Assembly: GCF_032594935.1 (NCBI RefSeq)
Contig: NZ_CP118734.1
Span: 90,001-154,000 of the forward strand
Source of the DNA: Streptococcus sp. 29892
Lineage (GTDB): Bacteria; Bacillota; Bacilli; Lactobacillales; Streptococcaceae
Direction: 5' to 3'
DNA length: 64,000 nucleotides
In this document: positions 57,395-64,000 of the stretch, piece by piece
Layout: the number at the start of each line of letters is the position of its first letter
Position numbering within the stretch: the stretch's first letter is position 1
Made by a program: the position numbers and the translations under genes
Notes under the pieces: generated by a model
Told to the model about the DNA's origin: nothing
The model's input: the letters and a program-made list of their open reading frames with translations, nothing else
The model's database searches: none

Positions 57395-57988
57395 ATGTTA
57401 TCAATAGCATCAGATATTGTCACGATTATTGGAGGTCTGACAATCGTAGGAAGTCTTTATCAGTATCTAAAAGCAAAAAGTTTTGAGAAAGAAGTATCTT
57501 TTCTGGAAATCCTCGACAGTTTTAATTCTTCTATAGAAGTGATGGAAGAACAACTAGAGGTTCTTGAGGGATGGAATGATTATCCTCTGTCTGAGGATGG
57601 TCAAGCGGTATTTGATGAACAATTAAATCAATTACGGAGGCAGGAAAGTCGTTCTCAAAAGAATATGCTCTATTTGGATCTGCTAAAGATACTTATTGCT
57701 TATTCAGGTTCAATGCCTTTGCATGATATTTTTGAAAACAATCCATATATTGTTGGAGAATTGGTAAAGTTGCTTGTTCAAAAATCGGAGGCTCTCCTAT
57801 CTGACTATCATACAGAACAGATAGTCAGATTTCGTAAGTATTGTCTGCAACTATCGGACGACTACCTTTCCATTCATAGAGGCGGTCTGGAGGAAGAGGA
57901 TGTTATGAGATATAAGGAATTACACTTAGACATCCTCAATGATGTAAAAAGTTCTTTAGAAAAGTATGTAAAGGAGAAAGCATTATGA
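57395..57988 (+). CDS. Cassette gene 2: helical membrane-anchored protein, unknown function
   Basis: 197 residues. N-terminal hydrophobic helix (IVTIIGGLTIVGSLYQYL) followed by an all-helical charged region with coiled-coil character (EVMEEQLEVLEG, LHLDILNDVKSSLEKYV), probably cytoplasmic. ATG 57395 with AGGAA upstream is chosen over ATG 57374, whose Shine-Dalgarno is too close. Overlaps gene 3 by 4 bp. Confidence 0.68.
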   Translation: MLSIASDIVTIIGGLTIVGSLYQYLKAKSFEKEVSFLEILDSFNSSIEVMEEQLEVLEGWNDYPLSEDGQAVFDEQLNQLRRQESRSQKNMLYLDLLKILIAYSGSMPLHDIFENNPYIVGELVKLLVQKSEALLSDYHTEQIVRFRKYCLQLSDDYLSIHRGGLEEEDVMRYKELHLDILNDVKSSLEKYVKEKAL

Positions 57989-58335
57989 AAAAGTATTTAT
58001 CGGCTATAGTATTGGTTTTAGGAACACTTTTCTTAGTTGCTTGTAGCAAGGCAGAGGAGGTCGTGGTTGAAACCATTAACAATGTTGATGGGCGTTATCT
58101 AGCTGATGCTTATGGTTTCGAGCTTGACATTGAAATCGATGGCGAAACCATTACAGGTGAGGCTAGTATAGGTATTGTGGATAGTGACATTACTGGCAGT
58201 GTAGATTTGCAGGGGCAAGAGATAGATATCGATCTTTCAGATAGCAAATCGATTTCAGGAACCTATGAAAAATTAGAAAATGGAGATTTAGAGGTCGATT
58301 TTTCAGGGAAGATGATTGTATTTGAAAAGCAGTAG
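57985..58335 (+). CDS. Cassette gene 3: small lipoprotein
   Basis: 116 residues. Lipoprotein signal with lipobox LVAC (Cys 20), then a short beta-rich domain of alternating polar and apolar residues (GFELDIEIDGETITGEASIGI, SVDLQGQEIDIDLSD). AAGGAGAAAG lies before the ATG. Probably attached to the outer face of the membrane. No family recognised. Confidence 0.72.
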   Translation: MKKYLSAIVLVLGTLFLVACSKAEEVVVETINNVDGRYLADAYGFELDIEIDGETITGEASIGIVDSDITGSVDLQGQEIDIDLSDSKSISGTYEKLENGDLEVDFSGKMIVFEKQ

Positions 58336-58354
58336 TAGGAAAATAGATGTGTCG

Positions 58355-59068
58355 ATGAGGAAAAATATACATGCAGTTATCATGGGTTTGCTAATCGTGG
58401 CTCTATTATGGTTTGTCTACCAAATTTTCGCTATACAGAAGAAAACGGAACAATACAAAGCCGATGTTGCTACTTTTGTTGGTGCTGTTGAAAACAAGAA
58501 TTATGGCGAAGCTCTTTCACAACTATCTCGGTTAGAATCGTATTCACTTTCAAACTCTGAACTGATAGAAGCAAAGGAAGTAACTCGCATTTTGAAAGGA
58601 GATTTAACTAGTCTAGAAAATCGTCAGAAAGCTTTGAAGCTAGAACCGATGGAATTCCTGACAGGTTATTTCAATGCTCAGTTTACACCAGGTACGACTT
58701 ATTTAGTTAGTCATGACCGTGATATGATGTTAGAATATGAAACAAAAGCGCCTGAAATTGTTAGAAACTATATAATTGGAAATACTTTCTATGAGTATGA
58801 TGGTCATGGGGGTATTGATTATGATAAGTTTATCAAAATTTCTGAAGATGGTAATGTTAATTACTTATCTCGTACAGGAAAAATCGGACGGATAAGAGTT
58901 TATTTGAATAAAGTTGAAGTATTCTTGCAAAATGTCAATGGTGATGAAATTTATGAGTGGGGAATATGGGATATTGAAAGTAGTGTAATTGATTCTACAT
59001 TATATACAAGCAGAAATGGCCGGGCGATAGATAGGGTTTATGAGGCTAGTGGCTACACAAAGGAATAG
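58355..59068 (+). CDS. Cassette gene 4: membrane-anchored protein, unknown function
   Basis: 237 residues from ATG 58355; a GTG at 58349 has better spacing to AGGA (58337-58340) and may be the true start. One N-terminal helix (HAVIMGLLIVALLWFVYQIF), a helical region (about 30-90), then a beta-rich outer domain with repeated aromatic residues (YEYDGHGGIDYDKFIKISEDG). Like gene 1 it pairs a signal anchor with a beta-rich outer domain. No family recognised. Confidence 0.66.
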   Translation: MRKNIHAVIMGLLIVALLWFVYQIFAIQKKTEQYKADVATFVGAVENKNYGEALSQLSRLESYSLSNSELIEAKEVTRILKGDLTSLENRQKALKLEPMEFLTGYFNAQFTPGTTYLVSHDRDMMLEYETKAPEIVRNYIIGNTFYEYDGHGGIDYDKFIKISEDGNVNYLSRTGKIGRIRVYLNKVEVFLQNVNGDEIYEWGIWDIESSVIDSTLYTSRNGRAIDRVYEASGYTKE

Positions 59069-59079
59069 GAGAATAGGAT

Positions 59080-59217
59080 ATGATGAAAATAAAATTGGTT
59101 TATACTCTACTGATTCTGGCTTTGGGAGTAGCGATAACGACGTATTTTGCTACTCAGGATAAGTATTTTGATTTAATATATTCAAAATATATTCTTCAAC
59201 AGCTAGGCGTAGAATAG
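59080..59217 (+). CDS. Cassette gene 5: 45-residue single-helix membrane peptide
   Basis: ATG 59080 (or the adjacent ATG 59083) after AGGAGAATAGG. Reads MMKIKLVYTLLILALGVAIT and then a short polar tail ending LQQLGVE. The stop lies one base before the second 66-bp repeat. Tight spacing (11 bp) to gene 4 supports a real gene. Confidence 0.6.
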   Translation: MMKIKLVYTLLILALGVAITTYFATQDKYFDLIYSKYILQQLGVE

Positions 59218-59218
59218 A

Positions 59219-59284
59219 GAGTACTTCGCAAAAATCGCTAAATAATCCTTAGTGAAAATCAAAGAGGCTTCGGCCTCTTTTTTC
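59219..59284 (+). repeat. 66-bp direct repeat, copy 2 (gapA 3' end plus terminator)
   Basis: Identical to 56086-56151. Here the gapA codons are not part of any gene; the terminator (59261-59283) now ends the cassette transcript. Confidence 0.97.
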
Positions 59285-59350
59285 TATCATTCGTTCTTTT
59301 TGTAGATTTGTGAAAAAACTATCTTTATGAGAGAAAAAATACAGAAAATA

Positions 59351-59359
59351 TGGTACAAT
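59351..59359 (+). promoter_or_regulatory. pgk promoter (extended -10)
   Basis: TGGTACAAT (TACAAT 59354-59359) about 35 bp before the ATG; no convincing -35. Confidence 0.6.
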
Positions 59360-59394
59360 GGTAGGGTAAATATAAATTAAGGAGTTCTTATCTA

Positions 59395-60594
59395 ATGGCA
59401 AAATTGACTGTTAAAGATGTAGAATTGAAAGGCAAAAAAGTTCTTGTTCGTGTGGACTTCAACGTGCCTTTGAAAGATGGCGTTATCACTAACGATAACC
59501 GTATTACAGCAGCTCTTCCAACAATCAAGTATATTCTTGAGCAAGGTGGACGTGCAATTCTTTTCTCTCACCTTGGTCGTGTGAAAGAAGAAGCTGACAA
59601 AGAAGGTAAATCATTGGCTCCTGTAGCAGCTGACTTGGCAGCTAAATTGGGTCAAGACGTTGCTTTCATCGCTGGTGCTACTCGTGGTGCTGAATTGGAA
59701 GCAGCAATCAACACATTGGAAGATGGACAAGTTCTCCTTGTTGAAAACACTCGTTTCGAAGATGTTGATGGTAAGAAAGAATCTAAAAACGACGAAGAAC
59801 TTGGTAAATACTGGGCTTCACTTGGTGATGGTATCTTCGTTAACGACGCGTTTGGTACTGCACACCGTGCGCACGCATCAAACGTTGGTATCTCAGCAAA
59901 CGTAGAAAAAGCAGTAGCTGGTTTCCTTTTGGAAAACGAAATTGCATACATCCAAGAAGCTGTTGAAACTCCAGAGCGTCCATTCGTGGCAATCCTTGGT
60001 GGTTCAAAAGTATCTGATAAGATCGGTGTTATCGAAAACCTTCTCGAAAAAGCTGACAAAGTTCTTATCGGTGGTGGTATGACGTACACATTCTACAAAG
60101 CTCAAGGTATCGAAATCGGTAACTCACTTGTAGAAGAAGACAAGCTTGATGTGGCAAAAGCACTTCTTGAAAAAGCTAACGGTAAATTGATCTTGCCAGT
60201 TGACTCAAAAGAAGCTAACGCATTTGCTGGCTACACTGAAGTTCGCGATACAGAAGGCGAAGCAGTTTCAGAAGGCTTCCTTGGTCTTGATATCGGTCCT
60301 AAGTCAATTGCTAAGTTTGACGAAGCTTTGACTGGTGCGAAAACAGTTGTTTGGAACGGACCTATGGGTGTATTTGAAAACCCAGACTTCCAAGCGGGTA
60401 CAATCGGTGTAATGGATGCTATCGTGAAACAACCAGGCGTGAAATCAATCATCGGTGGTGGTGACTCAGCAGCTGCTGCTATCAACCTTGGCCGTGCAGA
60501 CAAGTTCTCATGGATCTCAACTGGTGGTGGTGCATCTATGGAACTCCTTGAAGGTAAAGTCCTTCCAGGTCTTGCAGCATTGACTGAAAAGTAA
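59395..60594 (+). CDS. pgk: Phosphoglycerate kinase
   Basis: Glycolytic enzyme of 399 residues making ATP from 1,3-bisphosphoglycerate. The N-terminal [21 protein letters not shown] and nucleotide-site GGGDSAAA segments are present. TAAGGAGTT precedes the ATG. In related genomes gapA and pgk are close neighbours; here the 3.1-kb cassette lies between them. Its own 3' end is partly duplicated about 200 bp downstream. Confidence 0.98.
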   Translation: MAKLTVKDVELKGKKVLVRVDFNVPLKDGVITNDNRITAALPTIKYILEQGGRAILFSHLGRVKEEADKEGKSLAPVAADLAAKLGQDVAFIAGATRGAELEAAINTLEDGQVLLVENTRFEDVDGKKESKNDEELGKYWASLGDGIFVNDAFGTAHRAHASNVGISANVEKAVAGFLLENEIAYIQEAVETPERPFVAILGGSKVSDKIGVIENLLEKADKVLIGGGMTYTFYKAQGIEIGNSLVEEDKLDVAKALLEKANGKLILPVDSKEANAFAGYTEVRDTEGEAVSEGFLGLDIGPKSIAKFDEALTGAKTVVWNGPMGVFENPDFQAGTIGVMDAIVKQPGVKSIIGGGDSAAAAINLGRADKFSWISTGGGASMELLEGKVLPGLAALTEK

Positions 60595-60894
60595 AAACTT
60601 ACGACGAAAAGAGTTGGATTTCCAGCTCTTTTCTAGTGCATCGCGTAGAGTTTCTACGAAGCTAAGCGAGTTAGAAAGTCTAGCAAGGTGTAAGGCTCTT
60701 CCAGGACTTGCGACGGCACGGAGTGCCTAGTGCCATGCCTAGTCTTTCTGGGAAGTGTGACCTAGAAAGACTGGCTAGGTGCAGCATTGACTGAAAAGTA
60801 AAAACTTGAGAGAAAAGAGTTGGGTGACCAACTCTTTTCTGCCTTTCTTGGGATAATGACCCCATTTTCCATAAAATCATGTTAGAATAGAGAT
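60573..60894 (+). repeat. Duplicated pgk 3' end and terminator around a 150-bp insert
   Basis: The 28 bp at 60573-60600 (TGCAGCATTGACTGAAAAGT then AAAAACTT) recur exactly at 60780-60807. Each is followed by a similar terminator (GAAAAGAGTTGG...CTCTTTTC at 60606-60633; GAAAAGAGTTGG...CCAACTCTTTTC at 60811-60840). Between them TCTTCCAGGACTTGC (about 60699-60713) echoes pgk again. No gene in the interval. Confidence 0.85.
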
Positions 60895-61416
60895 ATGTTT
60901 GAAAAATATAAGTTTGATCCCCAAAAATTTCGATTAGGAATGCGGACCTTTAAATCAGGTCTAGCGGTTTTTTTAGTTATTTTGCTTTTTGGTTATCTGG
61001 GGTGGGAAGGTATTCAGATTGCAGCCTTGACAACGGTCTTTAGTTTGCGTGAGGACTTTGACCAGAGTGTCCATTTTGGTACCTCTCGTGTTTTAGGCAA
61101 TTCGATAGGTGGTTTCTACGCCTTGATTTTCTTTTTACTAGATAGGTTATTTTCTGATCAGTTCTGGGTAACTGCGGTCTTTGTGCCTATCTTTGTCATG
61201 CTGACTATTATGACTAATGTAGCTATGAATAATAAGGCTGGCATTATCGGTGCGGTGTCGGCTCTGTTGATTATTTCTTTATCAATTCCAGCAGGTGATA
61301 CCATTCAGTATGTTTTCGTTCGTGTTTTTGAAACCTTTGTCGGTGTTTTTATAGCGATTTTGGTAAATTACGATGTTAATTTGATAAAAAAACGTTTCCA
61401 AAAGAAAAGATGTTAG
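60895..61416 (+). CDS. Aromatic acid exporter / DUF939-like membrane protein
   Basis: 173 residues with four or more hydrophobic segments and the N-terminal RLGMRTFKSGLAVFLVILLF typical of the ArAE/DUF939 family; short compared with full-length members, which carry a cytoplasmic domain. Substrate unknown. No ribosome-binding site: an extended -10 TGTTAGAAT (60880-60888) ends 6 nt before the ATG, so the mRNA is probably leaderless. Followed by the GlnR-regulated operon. Confidence 0.75.
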   Translation: MFEKYKFDPQKFRLGMRTFKSGLAVFLVILLFGYLGWEGIQIAALTTVFSLREDFDQSVHFGTSRVLGNSIGGFYALIFFLLDRLFSDQFWVTAVFVPIFVMLTIMTNVAMNNKAGIIGAVSALLIISLSIPAGDTIQYVFVRVFETFVGVFIAILVNYDVNLIKKRFQKKRC

Positions 61417-61463
61417 AAGATATAACATAATCGCTTGACCCATGGTCAAAATTCTCCTATAAT
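61411..61463 (+). promoter_or_regulatory. glnRA promoter with GlnR operator
   Basis: TTGACC (61435-61440), a 17-bp spacer and TATAAT (61458-61463). TGTTA-N7-TAACA (61411-61427) is a perfect GlnR box just upstream of the -35. The -35 itself lies in a palindrome TTGACC-CAT-GGTCAA (61435-61449). Confidence 0.9.
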
Positions 61464-61485
61464 AGTCTGCAGAAAGGAGTTCATT

Positions 61486-61857
61486 ATGAGAGAAAAAGAG
61501 TTCCGTCGTTCCTTGGCCATTTTTCCAATTGGCAGTGTTATGAAATTGACAGACCTAACGGCTCGTCAGATTCGTTACTATGAAGATCATGGCTTGATTA
61601 AGCCCGATCGTAATGAGGGCAATCGTCGCTTGTATTCTCTAAATGATATGGATTTGCTTCTTGAAATCAAGGATTTTTTGGACGAGGGTTTGAATATTGC
61701 GGCTATTAAGAAGGAATATGCAAACCGTGAAGCAAAAGCTAAGGTCCAAAAACAACAGAAAACCTTGACCGATGAAGATGTACGCCGTATCTTACATGAT
61801 GAATTCAGTCGTCAAGGACGCTTTTCAAGTCCTAGTTCTATTTTCCGTTCATCGTAA
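61486..61857 (+). CDS. glnR: GlnR, nitrogen-metabolism repressor
   Basis: MerR-family repressor of 123 residues. N-terminal winged helix LTARQIRYYEDHGLIKPDRNEGNRR and a C-terminal tail (RQGRFSSPSSIF) of the kind that contacts feedback-inhibited glutamine synthetase. ATG 61486 has AAAGGAG before it; the frame extends upstream but into the promoter. Represses its own operon through the box at 61411-61427. Confidence 0.96.
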   Translation: MREKEFRRSLAIFPIGSVMKLTDLTARQIRYYEDHGLIKPDRNEGNRRLYSLNDMDLLLEIKDFLDEGLNIAAIKKEYANREAKAKVQKQQKTLTDEDVRRILHDEFSRQGRFSSPSSIFRSS

Positions 61858-61884
61858 TTATTTTTTAAATAGAGGAGAAAAACA

Positions 61885-63231
61885 ATGGCAGTCACAGTAG
61901 CGGACATTAAACGCGATATTAAAGAGAAAAACGTTACCTTCCTACGTCTGATGTTTACAGATATCATGGGAGTAATGAAAAACGTAGAAATTCCAGCAAC
62001 TGATGAGCAGGTGGATAAGGTTTTATCAAACAAGGTGATGTTTGATGGTTCATCAATCGAAGGTTTTGTTCGTATCAATGAATCAGATATGTACCTATAT
62101 CCAGATTTGAATACCTGGACAATCTTCCCTTGGGGTGATGAGAATGGTTCAGTAGCGGGCTTGATTTGTGATGTTTATACAACAGCAGGCGAGCCATTTG
62201 CTGGTGATCCTCGTGGTAACTTGAAAAAAGCCCTTCGTCACATGGAAGAACTTGGATTTTCTTCTTTCAATTTGGGTCCTGAGCCAGAATTCTTCCTCTT
62301 CAAGATGGATGAGCAAGGAAATCCAACCCTGGAAGTGAACGATAAGGGTGGATACTTTGACCTTGCTCCGACGGATTTGGCTGATAATACTCGTCGTGAG
62401 ATCGTTAATGTCTTGACGCAAATGGGCTTTGAAGTAGAAGCTAGTCACCATGAATGTGCTGTTGGTCAGCATGAGATTGATTTCAAATACGATGATGTTT
62501 TGAGTGCTTGTGATAAGATTCAGCTCTTCAAGTTGGTTGTTAAAACAATTGCCCGTAAACATGGTATGTATGCAACCTTTATGGCTAAGCCCAAATATGG
62601 TATCGCTGGTTCAGGTATGCACTGTAATATGTCACTCTTTGACAAGGATGGCAACAATGCCTTCTTTGACCCAGAAGATCCTCGTGGCATGCAATTGTCA
62701 GAAACAGCCTATCACTTCTTGGGTGGTTTGATCAAGCATGCTTACAACTATACTGCTATTACAAACCCAACTGTAAACTCCTACAAGCGTTTGGTTCCAG
62801 GTTTTGAAGCTCCTGTTTACATCGCTTGGGCTGGTAAAAACCGTTCTCCATTGGTTCGTGTTCCAGCTTCTCGTGGTATGGGAACTCGTTTGGAATTGCG
62901 CTCAGTTGACCCAACTGCTAACCCATATTTAGCAATGGCCGTGCTTTTAGAAGTAGGTCTAGAGGGTGTTGAGAACAAGATTGAGGCACCAGCACCTGTT
63001 GAAACAAATATCTATGCAATGTCTGATGAGGAACGCCGTGAAGCTGGTATTACAGACCTACCATCAACTCTTCACAATGCTTTGAAGGCACTTCGTAAGG
63101 ATGAGGTAGTTCGTGCAGCCCTGGGCGAACATATCTACACTAACTTTGTAGAAGCTAAGAAAATCGAGTGGGCAAGCTACGCAACCTACGTTTCTCAATG
63201 GGAAATCGACAACTATTTGGATATGTATTAA
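61885..63231 (+). CDS. glnA: Glutamine synthetase, type I
   Basis: Makes glutamine from glutamate, ammonia and ATP; 448 residues, the GSI-alpha size. Beta-grasp N-domain and catalytic motifs [31 protein letters not shown], and [17 protein letters not shown] are all present. GAGGAG lies before the ATG, 27 bp after glnR. Also acts as the sensor partner of GlnR. Confidence 0.98.
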   Translation: MAVTVADIKRDIKEKNVTFLRLMFTDIMGVMKNVEIPATDEQVDKVLSNKVMFDGSSIEGFVRINESDMYLYPDLNTWTIFPWGDENGSVAGLICDVYTTAGEPFAGDPRGNLKKALRHMEELGFSSFNLGPEPEFFLFKMDEQGNPTLEVNDKGGYFDLAPTDLADNTRREIVNVLTQMGFEVEASHHECAVGQHEIDFKYDDVLSACDKIQLFKLVVKTIARKHGMYATFMAKPKYGIAGSGMHCNMSLFDKDGNNAFFDPEDPRGMQLSETAYHFLGGLIKHAYNYTAITNPTVNSYKRLVPGFEAPVYIAWAGKNRSPLVRVPASRGMGTRLELRSVDPTANPYLAMAVLLEVGLEGVENKIEAPAPVETNIYAMSDEERREAGITDLPSTLHNALKALRKDEVVRAALGEHIYTNFVEAKKIEWASYATYVSQWEIDNYLDMY

Positions 63232-63232
63232 A

Positions 63233-63303
63233 AAAATGGTCCGGTGGACCATTTTTTCACGAGCCGAGAAACTGGAAAGCGAGTAGGACCCCGACGGGTC
63301 CTT
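63233..63303 (+). terminator. Terminator of glnRA with second hairpin
   Basis: AATGGTCC/GGACCATT followed by TTTTT (63236-63258), and then GGACCC/GGGTCC (63287-63301) followed by TTTG. Confidence 0.85.
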
Positions 63304-63363
63304 TGTTCACGGGCTTGAAAAAGACTACCCTTATATAGATAAAAAAAATTGGAGGCGATGTGG

Positions 63364-63756
63364 ATGGATGAATTTGTAAAAGCTGTATTTGATGAACAGT
63401 ATAGAGCGGTTTTTGGAGAAGGGCAAGACCTTGCTCCTAGTCAGCAGGAAATTGTTTTGGTAGAAGAGGAAGCAGGTCAATTAGTAGCTGTCTTGCAGGC
63501 CCAGCAGACCTTGGAAACGATTCATGTAAAGGCTTTGGTGGTTGTCAGACACAAGCAAGGTCAAGGATTGGGGAGGCGTTTGCTGATTCGTTTGGAAAAT
63601 GAAGCTAGACAAAATGGAGTAAAGAGTATCACACTGTCAACTAAGTCCTATCAGGCTAAGGATTTTTATCTGAAGGCTGGATATTCTATTTATGCTCATC
63701 TAACAGATGTGCCGAAAAAAGGAATTTCCAAATATCATTTTATCAAGTGGTTGTAA
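63364..63756 (+). CDS. GNAT family N-acetyltransferase
   Basis: 130 residues, GNAT fold. The acetyl-CoA loop reads RHKQGQGLGRRLL (motif A), with the C-terminal AKDFYLKAGY (motif B). Substrate unknown. GGAGG at 63351-63355 gives 8-bp spacing to ATG 63364; ATG 63358 is too close to the site. No operon partner. Confidence 0.85.
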   Translation: MDEFVKAVFDEQYRAVFGEGQDLAPSQQEIVLVEEEAGQLVAVLQAQQTLETIHVKALVVVRHKQGQGLGRRLLIRLENEARQNGVKSITLSTKSYQAKDFYLKAGYSIYAHLTDVPKKGISKYHFIKWL

Positions 63757-63781
63757 GGTATTCCTATTGGAAAACAAGTGA

Positions 63782-63803
63782 AGCCTCGGCAGTTGCCGAG
63801 GCT
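63782..63803. terminator. Bidirectional terminator
   Basis: GCCTCGGC/GCCGAGGC stem between the convergent GNAT and RNase J genes. Confidence 0.88.
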
Positions 63804-63812
63804 TCTTCTTTC

Positions 63813-64000
63813 TTAGTGATCAGGCGTTAAAATCATTGGAATGATGATTGGTTCACGCTCTGTTTTTTCGTATAGGAATGGTCGTAGGGCATTGACGATG
63901 GCGCCATTGACCGTTTGGATATTGGCATCTTTGTTGCGCATGGCGATGCGGATAGCGTTGAAGAGAACGCGTTGGCTTTCGCGGATCAAGTCACCAGATT
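63813..64000 (-). CDS. rnjA: Ribonuclease J, C-terminal fragment (cut by window end)
   Basis: The minus-strand frame ends in NGAIVNALRPFLYEKTEREPIIIPMILTPDH, the C-terminus of RNase J (metallo-beta-lactamase family, mRNA and rRNA processing). Only 61 codons are in the window. J1 rather than J2 is inferred from linkage to glnA as I recall it in other streptococci. Confidence 0.75.
   Translation of the reverse strand, partial: SGDLIRESQRVLFNAIRIAMRNKDANIQTVNGAIVNALRPFLYEKTEREPIIIPMILTPDH

Larger units (their letters stand above)
56152..59218. other. Cassette inserted between gapA and pgk
   Basis: About 3.07 kb between two perfect copies of the gapA 3' end, holding five co-directional genes with their own promoter. 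All products are predicted to be membrane-anchored or lipoproteins. More AT-rich than the flanks and without their biased codons. No integrase or transposase gene. Confidence 0.8.

Overview
The window is a chromosomal segment of a streptococcus, most likely Streptococcus suis or a close relative. This is inferred from gene order (adcRCBA, tyrS, pbp1b, rpoBC, comG, ackA, folT-folC, ssbB, groESL, rpsL-rpsG-fusA, gapA, pgk, glnRA), from low-GC codon use and from streptococcal regulatory motifs. No rRNA lies in the window, but the left end is the tail of a tRNA array (Tyr-Trp-His-Gln-Leu) of the kind that follows an rRNA operon.

Layout. 1-400: tRNA array. 0.7-4.2 kb: zinc uptake operon adcRCBA with an AdcR box. 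4.2-5.4 kb: copper regulator and chaperone copYZ (no copA) and a HIT hydrolase. 5.4-9.2 kb: tyrS and pbp1b, divergent. 9.2-17.1 kb: rpoB and rpoC, with two tandem copies of a structured leader matching the Lacto-rpoB RNA motif. 17.2-22.4 kb: DUF1033 gene, an S66 peptidase and the competence pilus operon comGA-GG. 22.4-37.2 kb: an accessory island between comGG and the methyltransferase gene that normally follows it. It holds an ABC-2 polysaccharide exporter, a GT2 glycosyltransferase, an RgpF-type rhamnan protein, a polytopic membrane protein whose gene contains a run of ten G, and an LtaS/GacH-like phosphoglycerol transferase. On both sides lie three secreted proteins sharing DUF5648-type repeats. 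37.3-43 kb: methyltransferase, ackA, THF-riboswitch-controlled folT, folC, pepA and a chromosomal Fst-type toxin-antitoxin locus. 43-47.3 kb: small genes, a hairpin-rich repeat cluster, a broken DUF2785 gene and ssbB. 47.4-53.4 kb: groES-orf-groEL under CIRCE control, then rpsL, rpsG and fusA. 53.6-60.6 kb: a GDPD enzyme, gapA and pgk. Between the last two lies a 3.1-kb cassette of five envelope-protein genes of unknown function, bounded by perfect 66-bp direct repeats of the gapA 3' end. 60.9-64 kb: a membrane protein, glnR-glnA, a GNAT gene and the 3' end of an RNase J gene.

The most unusual observations are four. (1) Four copies of one structured element show compensatory changes in every stem: two sense copies before rpoB and two antisense copies between rpsG and fusA. 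(2) The 3' ends of two neighbouring glycolytic genes (gapA, pgk) are duplicated around inserted DNA. (3) The comGG-ytxK island couples a possibly phase-variable polysaccharide pathway with DUF5648-repeat surface proteins. (4) A complete Fst-type par-like locus is present, with both direct repeats and a convergent antisense promoter.
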